This document shows positions 1-8,481 of a stretch of DNA of 64,000 bases, piece by piece (the stretch's first letter is position 1; each line of letters starts with the position of its first letter). This DNA is from Shewanella benthica (GTDB taxonomy: Bacteria > Pseudomonadota > Gammaproteobacteria > Enterobacterales > Shewanellaceae). Under the pieces are notes generated by a model. That model did no database searches, was not told the origin of the DNA, and worked only from the letters and a program-made list of their open reading frames with translations. The stretch lies in contig JAKVHY010000012.1 in NCBI GenBank assembly GCA_023284085.1, forward strand, positions 62,001 through 126,000, written 5' to 3'. The translations under genes were made by a program, and so were the position numbers.

Positions 1-4
1 TGGC

Positions 5-1762
5 TTGCATATGGTGATGCAAGGTAAAAATGTTCCCTTGATAGACATCATAAATTTGGCTATTAGCAATATTACTTCAGAGCAAAGAGATGCATTAGCC
101 GCTAAATGGTTTGCACATGGTGAGCTACAGAGTTTTACCCCTCAAGGAATCGTTCCTTATGAGGTGTTGATTGATATGGCTGCAGATCCTAAACAGCAAA
201 ACCAACTCATTAGCACTAAAATAAATGGTATCGAGCAGTTTATCTATGTCACCAGTTTCGGAGAGGGTAAAGCTGCTCAAGATAAATTTGCCATTGTGGT
301 GCCAGCTTCAATATTACTGGCATCGAGTAAAGAAAAAGTGAGCCAGTCTATATTGATCACCGCACTATGCCTGTTGCTTGTTTTGCCTATCTCCTGGGTG
401 TTTGCTTCACCGATAATTCGACCGATTAAAGCGCTGGCGATTGAGAATGAGAAGATAAAAAACCGTCGCTATGATGAGGTTACCAATGTTGACTCCAGTA
501 TTGCCGAGCTCGATGAACTGGCTAATTCAATGCTCGATATGTCCGAATCTATTCAATTATATGAGCGTAATCAAAAGGAGTTGATGGAGTCATTTATTAA
601 GTTAATTGCACAAGCCATTGATGATAAATCTCCTTACACGGCGGGTCATTGTAACCGCGTCCCTGAACTTGGCTTAATGCTCGCCGATGCAGCCGCTAAA
701 TCTGACCTGGCTCCTTTTAAAGACTTTTCCTTCAAAACGGCCGATGAGCACAGAGAGTTCAGAATCGCCGCCTGGTTGCATGATTGCGGTAAGATCACCA
801 CCCCGGAATTTATCGTCGATAAGGGCACTAAGCTAGAGGTTGTCTATAATCGAATACACGAAGTGCGTATGCGTTTCGAAGTGCTATGGCGAGACGCCGA
901 GATCGATTATCTTAAGCGCCTCTCCTCTACTGAATCGAGACAAGAATTGACCGCAGAGCTAGAGAATAAGCGGCTGCAGCTGAAGCAAGATTTTGAGTTT
1001 ATCGCCAATGCTAATGTGGGCGGTGAGTTTATGGACCAAGCTCATAAAGACCGTTTGGCCGAACTGGCCGAAATCACCTGGCAGAGAAACTTCGATGATC
1101 GACTCGGTTTATCTCCCATCGAAGAGCTTAACTTAAGTGATGTTCAGTCAACAGAGAGTTACCCAGTTACCGAGACACTCTTGAGAGACAAGCCGGAACA
1201 TATCATCAAGCGTATCAATAAGGTGGAATTTGACCCTAAATTTGGTATCGAGATGGATGTCCCTGAGCATCAATATAATCTTGGTGAACTGTATAATCTT
1301 TCTATCTCACGAGGAACCCTTACAGCCGAAGACAGGTTTAAGATTAACGAGCATGTGATCAGCACCATCAAGATGCTGGAAACTCTGCCATTCCCACCTG
1401 AGTTAGCTAAAGTCCCAAGATACGCATCGACCCACCATGAAACCTTAAAAGGAACCGGCTATCCCCGCAGACTCAGCTCTGAAGACCTCTCAATCCCAGA
1501 ACGTATTCTGGTGGTGGCCGATATCTTCGAAGCACTCACCGCAGCTGATAGACCCTATAAAAAGGCCAAACCGCTCAGTGTTGCTATCGATATCCTTCAT
1601 AAGATGGCACTGGACGAACACTTAGATATTGAGGTCTTTAGGTTATTCCTAACGAGTGGTATCTATTTGGAATACGCTCATAAATTCCTCGACGCTAAAC
1701 AAATTAATGAGGTGGATGTGGCTAAGTATCTGAGTGATGATAAAAAGCTAAAAAATGCTTAA
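5..1762 (+). CDS. HD-GYP domain cyclic-di-GMP phosphodiesterase-like protein (5' end cut by window)
   Basis: The frame is open from the first bases, so the true start and probably an N-terminal sensory domain lie outside the window. What remains is the end of an extracytoplasmic region, a membrane helix near residues 115-135, a HAMP-like stretch ending in RPIKALAIENEKIKNRRYD, and a phosphohydrolase domain. The HD pair (AAWLHDCGK) is at about residues 259-260; HHETLKGTGYP near 477-487 supplies the HHE and GYP motifs. HD-GYP enzymes hydrolyse cyclic-di-GMP, and the metal ligands seen here suggest an active enzyme. About 215 residues separate the HD and HHE motifs, far more than the usual 60-70, and part of this insert is charged and coiled-coil-like. 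I am sure of the family; substrate and signal are inferred. Confidence 0.85.
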   Translation: MHMVMQGKNVPLIDIINLAISNITSEQRDALAAKWFAHGELQSFTPQGIVPYEVLIDMAADPKQQNQLISTKINGIEQFIYVTSFGEGKAAQDKFAIVVPASILLASSKEKVSQSILITALCLLLVLPISWVFASPIIRPIKALAIENEKIKNRRYDEVTNVDSSIAELDELANSMLDMSESIQLYERNQKELMESFIKLIAQAIDDKSPYTAGHCNRVPELGLMLADAAAKSDLAPFKDFSFKTADEHREFRIAAWLHDCGKITTPEFIVDKGTKLEVVYNRIHEVRMRFEVLWRDAEIDYLKRLSSTESRQELTAELENKRLQLKQDFEFIANANVGGEFMDQAHKDRLAELAEITWQRNFDDRLGLSPIEELNLSDVQSTESYPVTETLLRDKPEHIIKRINKVEFDPKFGIEMDVPEHQYNLGELYNLSISRGTLTAEDRFKINEHVISTIKMLETLPFPPELAKVPRYASTHHETLKGTGYPRRLSSEDLSIPERILVVADIFEALTAADRPYKKAKPLSVAIDILHKMALDEHLDIEVFRLFLTSGIYLEYAHKFLDAKQINEVDVAKYLSDDKKLKNA

Positions 1763-2182
1763 TGATTGGGGGGTGGACAGCTATTATCCCATTTTCACTG
1801 CTCGTTTAAGTCGTCATCCCGGCGATACTTTGGCCTGAATCTAGTACCTATTCAACCTATTGTCATTCTTGCACCAGTTCAGAATGACAATTGGTTGCCA
1901 GATTTGCTCTTTATATGACTTAATACGAATAGTCCAAATTAGCTATTTCACTTTTTTTTGCGTAAACCATCTTATCCTAGTGCCTGATATTTTCTATAAA
2001 CCTTTTTTAAGTACTGGCCTTTGCTATGACGACGTCGTGGTAAAGGGGAGCATTAATATTTAGGTTAAAACAATTTAATTGTTCAAAATTAATGTCGTGC
2101 TAAAATGCGCTCGGCAAGTCAAATGACTGCCAGAAAGGTCGTTTAGCGCCCCCCTTATTACCCATCATTGATTAGAGTTTTT
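1763..2182. other. Intergenic region with one strong inverted repeat
   Basis: About 420 bases without a convincing gene. The 67-codon frame at 1860-2063 has no recognisable domain or ribosome site and I reject it. The main structure is a perfect 10-bp inverted repeat, TTGTCATTCT (1860-1869) and AGAATGACAA (1881-1890), with an 11-base loop. It is preceded at 1811-1830 by a TCGTCATCCCGGCG stretch that resembles the ends of dispersed palindromic elements. No T-run follows, so it is not a simple terminator for the HD-GYP gene. The promoter of the next gene should lie in the AT-rich 2040-2150 part. Confidence 0.6.
1860..1890. repeat. Inverted repeat, 10-bp arms
   Basis: The arms TTGTCATTCT and AGAATGACAA pair perfectly around 11 bases. 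It could be an RNA hairpin at the end of the HD-GYP transcript or a remnant of a dispersed REP-like element. Confidence 0.6.
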
Positions 2183-3334
2183 ATGAAACGGATTTTACTG
2201 TTATCCCTGTTTGTTTTTTCTAATGTGGCCATCGCCGTCGAACCTCTGTTTGAAACTCCAGAAGATATGGAGCCGACATGGGTCGATGACATTCTGTCGG
2301 TCTTTGGTGCAGATGGTGAATTTGATGAGACTAAAGCCATTGATATGAGTTATTTACCAACGGCTTATTACACTCCAGAGAAAAAATTTGGTGTTGGTCT
2401 ATTGATGGTGGGGTTATATAAAACCGACAATGCATCGCCTGAAGAGCAGCCATCATCGTTAGTGTTAAATTCGTTTGTCTCGATGAATAACTCTTATGGT
2501 GTCGAAGTTGAAAACATGACGTTTTTTAACCAAGGCAAGCAAAGATTATTGCTGGAATTAGAGCTACACAATGAAGCCTCAGTTTATTATGGTCAAGGCA
2601 TAGAACAAGGCGATCAAGACAGTAATCATCATGAGTTTGAAGAGCAGTTATATAGCTTTAAACCTCGCTGGATGACTGAAGTGGCTGACAACTATTTTAT
2701 CGGTATCGGTGCCGATTTGATTTACGCAAGTGCTGGAAAGTTAGAGTTGGTAGAAACTGAAACCCCAGTGGATTCAGCTGATATGTTGCCGAATAACTTT
2801 AGTTCAGGGGTAGTGGTCACCAGTATCTATGATTCACGAGATTATCGATTAAATGCCACCAAGGGTTGGTTATTTCAAATCGATGCCGGCTTATATCATA
2901 ACAACCAGTCTTCTTCGTTTTCGACTTATGATATCGAGTTAGCTAACTATATTGACCTAGGCAGCTCTGCACCAGGACTCATCGCATGGCAAGTGCAGGG
3001 ACACTTTACCGATGGTGATGTGCCTTGGAATATGTTGCCAGACCTTGGCGGTTCTAATGCCATGCGCGGATATATCAAGGGCCGTTACCGTGATGAGCAG
3101 ATGATGATGGGGCAAGTTGAATACCGCTTACCCATATTTCAACGTTATGGCATGGTCTTTTGGGGCGCGGTCGGTAGCGTGGCACCTAAAATAAATGATC
3201 TGACCGAGGAGTTATTAACCTCTTACGGAACCGGTTTCCGTTTTAACATCAAAGACAATATCAATTTACGTTTTGACGTGGGCGTTGGTGAAAATGAAAC
3301 CAACTTCTACCTCAATGTGAATGAAGTCTTTTAA
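2183..3334 (+). CDS. Omp85/surface-antigen-type outer membrane beta-barrel protein
   Basis: A 383-residue exported protein. I chose the ATG at 2183 over the upstream TTG because it begins directly with a signal peptide, MKRILLLSLFVFSNVAIA. The mature part consists of alternating amphipathic strands and ends in a terminal phenylalanine (NVNEVF), as outer-membrane barrels do. The stretches NFSSGVVVTSIYDSRDYRLNATKG and DLGGSNAMRGYIKGRYRDEQ resemble the C-terminal barrel of BamA/TamA proteins (surface antigen family), including the conserved RGY before a short loop. No POTRA domains are present, so this is a barrel-only member, not BamA itself. Function is unknown; secretion or lipid transport are the roles known for relatives. 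It precedes a secreted DUF3108-like gene in the same direction. Confidence 0.75.
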   Translation: MKRILLLSLFVFSNVAIAVEPLFETPEDMEPTWVDDILSVFGADGEFDETKAIDMSYLPTAYYTPEKKFGVGLLMVGLYKTDNASPEEQPSSLVLNSFVSMNNSYGVEVENMTFFNQGKQRLLLELELHNEASVYYGQGIEQGDQDSNHHEFEEQLYSFKPRWMTEVADNYFIGIGADLIYASAGKLELVETETPVDSADMLPNNFSSGVVVTSIYDSRDYRLNATKGWLFQIDAGLYHNNQSSSFSTYDIELANYIDLGSSAPGLIAWQVQGHFTDGDVPWNMLPDLGGSNAMRGYIKGRYRDEQMMMGQVEYRLPIFQRYGMVFWGAVGSVAPKINDLTEELLTSYGTGFRFNIKDNINLRFDVGVGENETNFYLNVNEVF

Positions 3335-3398
3335 GCATGGCTAACACTGCGATCATATCCGTTATGACCAAGATAGAAAGTATGAAGAGTTTATTTAG

Positions 3399-4193
3399 AT
3401 GATGTTTTCAGTCTTAAGCAGGCCCGTCTCAATCACTACTCGCCAGTGTGTCATGGGTCGTATTTTGTTGTCAGTATCAGCTCTATTGCTAGTTTTATTA
3501 TTAGGATCATTACCTAATACAAGCTTCGCAAGCGATACCCAGGAAGAGTGCAGCCGCACTTCAAATTACTCTATTTATCTGAGTGGTATATATACTGGCA
3601 CAATGAACAGAACTGAGACTTGGCGGGGAAAAACTGCGGTAGTTACGTCAAAAAGTGAAGCCAGTATCTTAGGTATCGGCACTCAGTATCGTCAGCGGGC
3701 AGAGTTATCTTGGTCGAATACGACCAACGAATGGCTAACCGATAATTTTCATCAAAAAGTGACGGGGTTTCGCTCTCGAGACATGCAGGTTACTTTTGAT
3801 AATAATGGTCGTGAGTCTCGGGTGGATATTGATGGTGACATAGATACCTATGCATCAGAAGATATTGCTCTGCGAGATGTGGACACCTTGTTGATTCAAA
3901 TCCGTGAATACTTGCTTCGAGGACGCAAACAATTTGCCTTAATCAGACAAGCTTCTGATGATATAGAGGCGTATCAATTCTATGTTCAGGACACGCTGAC
4001 AACGAGTATAGAGCCTTGGGGCGAGCTAACCTTGATACCTGTGGAGCAAACGGGTGCCGAAGATGTCACTTATTATTTTGCCCCTTCAATGGATTACCAG
4101 CTGATTAAAGCCCGCTATCACGGCATCATACTTCGAGGACTGATTGAACTCGATAGTTACACGTCATCTTGCGAGCCAATCTTGGCTCACTAG
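3399..4193 (+). CDS. Exported DUF3108-like protein
   Basis: A 264-residue protein with a hydrophobic segment near residues 24-40 and a likely signal cleavage after SLPNTSFAS. The ATG at 3399 has an AAGAG nine bases upstream; the ATG at 3453 would give a more normal short signal peptide but lacks a ribosome site, so the start is open. The mature part has the pattern of DUF3108 proteins (YSIYLSGIYTGTMNRTET, then strands through to YQLIKARYHGIILRGLIEL), a predicted periplasmic beta-rich domain of unknown function. It follows the outer-membrane barrel gene and could act with it. The last codons (SSCEPILAH) are written in a hairpin repeat that continues downstream, so the repeat may have set the present C-terminus. 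Confidence 0.55.
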   Translation: MMFSVLSRPVSITTRQCVMGRILLSVSALLLVLLLGSLPNTSFASDTQEECSRTSNYSIYLSGIYTGTMNRTETWRGKTAVVTSKSEASILGIGTQYRQRAELSWSNTTNEWLTDNFHQKVTGFRSRDMQVTFDNNGRESRVDIDGDIDTYASEDIALRDVDTLLIQIREYLLRGRKQFALIRQASDDIEAYQFYVQDTLTTSIEPWGELTLIPVEQTGAEDVTYYFAPSMDYQLIKARYHGIILRGLIELDSYTSSCEPILAH

Positions 4194-4254
4194 CAGTGAG
4201 CTTGCGAACGTCCTCGCAGGCACGCAGTGCCGCCCTAGCAGGGCGAAGCCCGTT
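4155..4254. repeat. Short array of hairpin micro-repeats between convergent genes
   Basis: Starts inside the end of the DUF3108-like gene and fills the gap to accC. It contains GAGCCAA/TTGGCTC around TC, then linker-plus-hairpin units: CGTCCTCGCAG with GCACGCAGTGC, and CGCCCTAGCAG with GGCGAAGCCC. The same linker family recurs at 29951-30130. Between convergent genes the hairpins could end transcription in both directions. Confidence 0.75.
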
Positions 4255-5616
4255 CTATATAAGCACCTTCTCCTCAAGATAATGTATCGACTGCCCACCT
4301 TCTCTAAACCCTCCATCTTCGAGTATTCGCTGTAGTAGAGGCACATTGGTTGATATGCCCTCGATAACTAGCTCATTGAGCGCCGTTTGCATGCGGGCGA
4401 GGGCTTGGTTTCGTGTCGACCCCCAAGTGATCAGCTTGGCTACCATAGAGTCATAGAAAGGAGGGACTGTGTAGCCTGAGTAGAGATGAGAATCCCAGCG
4501 CACGCCGATGCCGCCGGGGGCGTGAAATGCTGTCACAGTGCCGGGAGAGGGGATAAAGGTCTGCGGATCTTCGGCGTTGATGCGGCACTCTATGCTGTGG
4601 CCGTTTAGAGATATGTCGTCTTGTTCGATAGTCAGTGGCTTACCCGCTGAGATTTCCAGCTGGGCCTGGATCAGATCGACCCCTGTTATCATCTCAGTGA
4701 TGGGGTGCTCTACCTGAATGCGGGTATTCATCTCGATGAAGTAAAATAGACCCGCTTCATAGAGAAACTCGAAGGTACCTGCACCGCGATAACCGATATC
4801 GACACAGGCCTTAGCACATAAGGCACCAATCTCTCGGCGGGTGTCAGAGTCTATGCCCAAGGCCGGAGCTTCCTCTATGACCTTCTGATGTCTGCGCTGC
4901 ATGGAGCAGTCCCGCTCTCCCAGGTGTATCGCATTCCCTTGACCATCTGACAGCACCTGAATCTCGATATGGCGAGGTGTTTGTAGATACTTCTCCATAT
5001 AGACATCGCCATTAGCAAAGGCGGCTTTGGCTTCGGCCTGAGTTAGTCCGATGGCCGGTATCAGTTCGGCTTCATCATGGACCACACGCATACCACGGCC
5101 GCCGCCTCCCGCAGTGGCCTTGATGATCACCGGATAGCCTATCTTGTTGGCAATCCGCTTATTGAGCACTGAATCATTTGAAAGCATGCCATCTGAGCCC
5201 GAAACAGTAGGAACTCCGGCTTTCTTCATTGCCGAGATGGCTGAAACCTTGTCGCCCATCAGGCGGATCACTGCCGCTGTTGGGCCAATGAAGCTAAAGC
5301 CGCAGGCTTCCACTTGCTCGGCAAAGTCGGCATTTTCTGACAAAAAACCATAGCCTGGATGTATGGCATCGACCTTGGCGGCCGATGCGGCGGCGAGTAT
5401 AGCGGCAATATTAAGGTAGCTATCGATTGCTGCTGGCTTACCTATGCATAGCTTTGCATCGGCTTGTTGCACATGCAGCAAGCTTTTATCAGCAATGGAG
5501 TATGCGGCGACGGTCTCTATACCAAGTTGAGAGCAGGCGCGCTGAATTCTCAGGGCTATCTCACCTCTGTTGGCTATAAGCACTCGCTTGATTGGGCGCA
5601 CAACTGGCAGACTCAT
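4255..5616 (-). CDS. accC: Biotin carboxylase subunit of acetyl-CoA carboxylase
   Basis: This subunit uses ATP and bicarbonate to carboxylate biotin on AccB, the first half-reaction in making malonyl-CoA for fatty acid synthesis. The 453 residues fit the family length of about 450. The N-terminus [19 protein letters not shown] is the classical biotin carboxylase start. The ATP-grasp glycine loop [14 protein letters not shown], the catalytic stretch [14 protein letters not shown] and the C-terminal domain with RINAEDP are all intact. It lies 93 bp downstream of accB in the same direction, and the spacer holds a heptamer array, which is unusual for this tightly coupled gene pair. The family call is secure. 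Confidence 0.97.
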   Translation of the reverse strand: MSLPVVRPIKRVLIANRGEIALRIQRACSQLGIETVAAYSIADKSLLHVQQADAKLCIGKPAAIDSYLNIAAILAAASAAKVDAIHPGYGFLSENADFAEQVEACGFSFIGPTAAVIRLMGDKVSAISAMKKAGVPTVSGSDGMLSNDSVLNKRIANKIGYPVIIKATAGGGGRGMRVVHDEAELIPAIGLTQAEAKAAFANGDVYMEKYLQTPRHIEIQVLSDGQGNAIHLGERDCSMQRRHQKVIEEAPALGIDSDTRREIGALCAKACVDIGYRGAGTFEFLYEAGLFYFIEMNTRIQVEHPITEMITGVDLIQAQLEISAGKPLTIEQDDISLNGHSIECRINAEDPQTFIPSPGTVTAFHAPGGIGVRWDSHLYSGYTVPPFYDSMVAKLITWGSTRNQALARMQTALNELVIEGISTNVPLLQRILEDGGFREGGQSIHYLEEKVLI

Positions 5617-5663
5617 CCGTGGCTATTCCTCTTTTGCTAGTGCTTAAATGTTGGTTATTCTTT

Positions 5664-5705
5664 CGCAACTCGCAACTCGCAACTCGCAACTCGCAACTCG
5701 CAACT
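5664..5705. repeat. Six perfect tandem copies of heptamer CGCAACT (accB-accC spacer)
   Basis: Six exact copies of CGCAACT run from 5664 to 5705, ending four bases before the accB stop codon. On the transcribed strand the unit reads AGTTGCG, or CGAGTTG in another phase, close to the heptamers at 8405-8446. The array lies in the accB-accC transcript leader between the two cistrons. Confidence 0.95.
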
Positions 5706-5709
5706 GATC

Positions 5710-6195
5710 TCATCGATCTTCAATAACGATCAAGGGCTGATCGAAGCCAACAGCGTCGCCACTTTCGACCAGAATCGATTTGATAATGCCGCTACGATGG
5801 GCTTCTATCTGGTTCATCATCTTCATCGCTTCTATGATGCAAATGGCTTGTCCTTTCTCGACTCTTTGTCCGACTTGAGACAAGGGATCAGCCTCTGGAG
5901 CAGGAGATAGATAGAAGGTGCCTACCATAGGTGAGATAACCGTATTTTCGTTAGACTCAACTATCTCATCACTTGTTGTTGAGCTTGCTAGGGCAGTATT
6001 AATTTGAGCGTGAGCGGTATTGGCATTAGCTTGTGGTGAGTGATTACTCACTGTGTAGACCTGTTGCGGCATATTCACCTCAGCAGGTCTTTGGCGGCAG
6101 ATGCGTACCGATTCTTCGCCTTCGGTGACCTCGAGCTCTGCAATGCCAGACTCTTGAACCAGCTCAATCAGCTTCTTTATTTTTCGAATATCCAT
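5710..6195 (-). CDS. accB: Biotin carboxyl carrier protein of acetyl-CoA carboxylase
   Basis: AccB carries the biotin that AccC carboxylates and the carboxyltransferase discharges. The 161 residues have the usual layout: an N-terminal segment ([20 protein letters not shown]), a variable Ala/Thr/Asn-rich linker at about residues 45-80, and a C-terminal biotinyl domain. The biotin-accepting lysine is in EAMKMM at about residue 125. It is upstream of accC and downstream of aroQ on the same strand. E. coli accB represses its own operon; nothing in this sequence shows whether that holds here. Confidence 0.96.
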   Translation of the reverse strand: MDIRKIKKLIELVQESGIAELEVTEGEESVRICRQRPAEVNMPQQVYTVSNHSPQANANTAHAQINTALASSTTSDEIVESNENTVISPMVGTFYLSPAPEADPLSQVGQRVEKGQAICIIEAMKMMNQIEAHRSGIIKSILVESGDAVGFDQPLIVIEDR

Positions 6196-6268
6196 AACTT
6201 TTTACCTTAAAGCCTCTCTTTAAAACCATTCTTAAAAATCATCAGGAACACTTAAATCGAAAACCGCT

Positions 6269-6724
6269 TTAATGCTCAGCCTTCTTCGCATGTAATCGTG
6301 TAATCGCCGATTTCAGGGCGAAGTGATAACCTTCGGCGCCCAAACCACAGATCACGCCTATGGCCTTGTCTGAGAAATATGAGTGATGACGGAAAGGCTC
6401 ACGAGCATGCACATTAGACAGATGAACTTCGATAAAAGGAATGGCGACGCCTAATATCGCATCTCGTATCGCGACGCTGGTATGGGTGAATGCCGCCGGG
6501 TTGATGATGATAAAGTCCGCATCCGTGTTATGAATAGCATCGATGAGTTCATGCTCGGCATTAGACTGGATATGCTCAAGCACTATTCCGGCCGTATTTG
6601 CTTCATCTGTGAGGTCTTTAACTATCTGAACTAAAGTCTTCACGCCATAGTGGCCCGGTTCACGTCGACCCAGAAGGTTAAGGTTAGGGCCGTTAATTAA
6701 TAAGACCTTTGCTTTGCTGCTCAT
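6269..6724 (-). CDS. aroQ: Type II 3-dehydroquinate dehydratase
   Basis: This enzyme turns 3-dehydroquinate into 3-dehydroshikimate in the shikimate pathway to aromatic amino acids. The 151 residues match the small dodecameric type II family. Signatures are [20 protein letters not shown] with the catalytic arginine and tyrosine region, [17 protein letters not shown], and [17 protein letters not shown] with the substrate-binding histidine and arginine. It is the first gene of the minus-strand aroQ-accB-accC series, an order common in gammaproteobacteria. A short dyad, TTATACC/GGTATAA at 6758-6775, lies just upstream in the promoter region. Confidence 0.97.
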   Translation of the reverse strand: MSSKAKVLLINGPNLNLLGRREPGHYGVKTLVQIVKDLTDEANTAGIVLEHIQSNAEHELIDAIHNTDADFIIINPAAFTHTSVAIRDAILGVAIPFIEVHLSNVHAREPFRHHSYFSDKAIGVICGLGAEGYHFALKSAITRLHAKKAEH

Positions 6725-6869
6725 GTCAAAATCCTTTGAAATACAGATGACTCGTCGTTATACCAAGGGGTATAAACCACGGATAAGATGAATCGTTTGA
6801 TTTCAACAGAAGTTGGCGAAGATGTCGACATTTGCCTGCATTTTCGACGAAATTGATGGAAATAAGGTT

Positions 6870-6911
6870 CTAGATCCTAGGGGCTAGTACCTAGGAACTT
6901 TATATCTAGGT
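6870..6911. repeat. Degenerate tandem heptamers, CTAG every 7 bp
   Basis: Units CTAGATC, CTAGGGG, CTAGTAC and CTAGGAA follow each other from 6870 to 6897, then a less exact unit and a further CTAG at 6906. The run ends close to the arfB stop codon. It is one of five heptamer loci in the window. Confidence 0.8.
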
Positions 6912-6920
6912 TTCCTTCTT

Positions 6921-7337
6921 TTAATAATCTGACTTATTGCGTCTTAGCGCCTTAGTCGCGCCTTTCTGTTTTTTAGCATCGACGCGTCGGCGTTGGCTGC
7001 CTCTGGTGGGCTTAGTGGCAATGCGTTTTTTTGGTGTGTGGCCCACACTGGCGACCAGTTCAATAAATTGGGCTAATGCGGTCTGACGATTGGCATCTTG
7101 ACTACGGCTAGCTTGACACTTGATGATGACTTTACCGCTCTTAGTGATGCGATGATCGGCCTTGGCGAGTAACCTTTGTTGATAAAGTTCCGGCAGGGAT
7201 GATTTACGTATATCAAAAATTAACTGAGCGGCGGTGGATACCTTATTCAGGTGCTGTCCACCGGCACCACTGGAGCGGATAAATTGCCATTCCAGTTCAT
7301 TTTCTTGAAGAAGTACACGGTTAGTGATTTTTATCAT
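6921..7337 (-). CDS. arfB: Alternative ribosome-rescue factor / peptidyl-tRNA hydrolase ArfB
   Basis: ArfB (YaeJ) enters ribosomes stalled without a stop codon and hydrolyses the peptidyl-tRNA. The GGQ motif is in SSGAGGQHLNKVSTAA, near residues 24-26 from the start chosen here. The basic C-terminal tail (KKRIATKPTRGSQRRRVDAKKQKGATKALRRNKSDY) is the segment that fits into the mRNA channel in the known factor. I chose the ATG at 7337 because MIKITNRVLLQENELE aligns with the ordinary family start; the frame extends to a TTG at 7373, which would add 12 residues not expected in the family. Length is then 138 residues, typical of ArfB and too short for a full release factor. Confidence 0.92.
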   Translation of the reverse strand: MIKITNRVLLQENELEWQFIRSSGAGGQHLNKVSTAAQLIFDIRKSSLPELYQQRLLAKADHRITKSGKVIIKCQASRSQDANRQTALAQFIELVASVGHTPKKRIATKPTRGSQRRRVDAKKQKGATKALRRNKSDY

Positions 7338-7491
7338 GGCCTTTGATTCGGGTTTTGTATTACCCTTTGTCAATTGAGTTGTTGGGTGCCGATTTGGTCT
7401 AAGACCTCAAACAGGTATCCTATTGGGATGAATGAAGAGGTTGTAACCCTTTCGCTCATTATTAGCTAGCAGATGGAAGCGGAGCTCATCT

Positions 7492-7869
7492 ATGTTATGT
7501 CAAATCGCCGATATTACCAAAGGCGTGATCAGTTTATTTGCCAGTGGGCGCCTCTCGACCCAGGACTATTGTGAGAAAATCGTTCCCATTATCGAGGAAT
7601 ATAGTGCCGAGTCGGGCAAGGTTTGCCTCTATATAGAAGCCGATGTGCTGTTAGAGGGCTGGGAGAGTGATTCTATATCTGGGGTGGGAGAAATCCAGCT
7701 ACCAAGATTCGATGCCCTGGTGTTGGTTGGTGGACCGGATTGGTTCGGTAATGCCGTACGCTTGTTGGGCCCATTCATGCAGAGTGAAGTTGCTTGGTTT
7801 TCTCTGGATGACAAGCCTCAAGCTATCGAGTGGATCACGGCTAAATTGAGTTGCCCACTGCCTGTCTAG
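7492..7869 (+). CDS. SpoIIAA-like (STAS-type) domain protein
   Basis: A 125-residue soluble protein made of one domain. Its pattern (an N-terminal strand pair ending in GRLSTQDY, a helix KIVPIIEEYSAE, a strand KVCLYIEADVLLEGW, and a C-terminal strand VAWFSLDDKPQAIEWI) fits the SpoIIAA-like family found as single genes in many marine gammaproteobacteria. The function of this family is not established; STAS folds in general take part in protein-protein switches. There is no conserved partner beside it: arfB is divergent and the next gene is a small lipoprotein. An AT-rich tract and GGAAGCGGAG precede the ATG. Confidence 0.65.
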   Translation: MLCQIADITKGVISLFASGRLSTQDYCEKIVPIIEEYSAESGKVCLYIEADVLLEGWESDSISGVGEIQLPRFDALVLVGGPDWFGNAVRLLGPFMQSEVAWFSLDDKPQAIEWITAKLSCPLPV

Positions 7870-8090
7870 TCGCTTTACTTCTAGTCACTTTGACGTCAGG
7901 ACAAGTGATCGAGTTTGCCAATATTAGACTGGTAAATATTGGTTATTAGCTTAGCAACTTGGGTCTCAGGCTGATTGCTTGTACTATATCTGCAGTTTAT
8001 GGATTGATGTTATGGCCCTATATCTGTGGGCCAGATTCTATGAGTTTTCGTATTATAGAAAACATCAGCACAATTTTTTAAGGAAAAAGA

Positions 8091-8279
8091 ATGTCATATC
8101 TCAACAATAAAGTACTCAAATTAGGTTCACTTGCCTTAGCGTCTATGTTTGTTATTGGTCTGTCTGGTTGCGCGCCAGAGGTTGGTAGCGAACAGTGGTG
8201 TAAGCAGATGAGTGAGAAAGACAAGGGTGACTGGACCGCTAACGAAGCGGCCGATTACGCCAAGCATTGCGTATTTTAA
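8091..8279 (+). CDS. Small DUF3012 lipoprotein
   Basis: A 62-residue protein. A signal peptide ends in a lipobox (VIGLSGC), so the mature protein starts at the cysteine and should be anchored in a membrane. The mature part, EVGSEQWCKQMSEKDKGDWTANEAADYAKHCVF, matches the pattern of DUF3012, small lipoproteins of marine gammaproteobacteria with two conserved cysteines and a W-T-xNEA-xDYAKHC ending. Function is unknown. A good ribosome site (AAGGAAAAAG) precedes the ATG. Confidence 0.85.
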   Translation: MSYLNNKVLKLGSLALASMFVIGLSGCAPEVGSEQWCKQMSEKDKGDWTANEAADYAKHCVF

Positions 8280-8319
8280 TGGCGTGTTTGAATAACCGCT
8301 AGGCGGTAAAAATGTGATT

Positions 8320-8363
8320 CTGACAATACTTTACAAAAACACTTGGGTATTAAGTATTGTCAG
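8320..8363. repeat. Perfect 12-bp inverted repeat upstream of the metal-efflux cluster
   Basis: CTGACAATACTT (8320-8331) and AAGTATTGTCAG (8352-8363) are exact complements around a 20-base spacer. It lies between the DUF3012 gene and the His/Cys-rich gene that leads the efflux cluster. It could form a hairpin at the 3' end of the first transcript or be an operator dyad of the second. Confidence 0.7.
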
Positions 8364-8404
8364 CTTTGAACTTTCGATTATAATCTGGGTCAGAGGATTA
8401 GAAG

Positions 8405-8446
8405 CTAGTTCCTAACTCTTTATTTCGAGTTTTTCGTTTCGAGTTA
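8405..8446. repeat. Degenerate tandem heptamers (CTAGTTC/CGAGTTT type)
   Basis: Successive 7-base units are CTAGTTC, CTAACTC, TTTATTT, CGAGTTT, TTCGTTT and CGAGTTA. Two units differ by one base from the CGAGTTG phase of the accB-accC array, read on the other strand. Confidence 0.6.
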
Positions 8447-8481
8447 TTAATGTAAGTTCTTTTGAATCAATAAGGTTTTCT

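Noticed and set aside
1860..2063. 67-codon frame between the HD-GYP and barrel genes
   Set aside because: It starts inside an inverted repeat, has no ribosome site and no recognisable sequence; the composition is that of a spacer.
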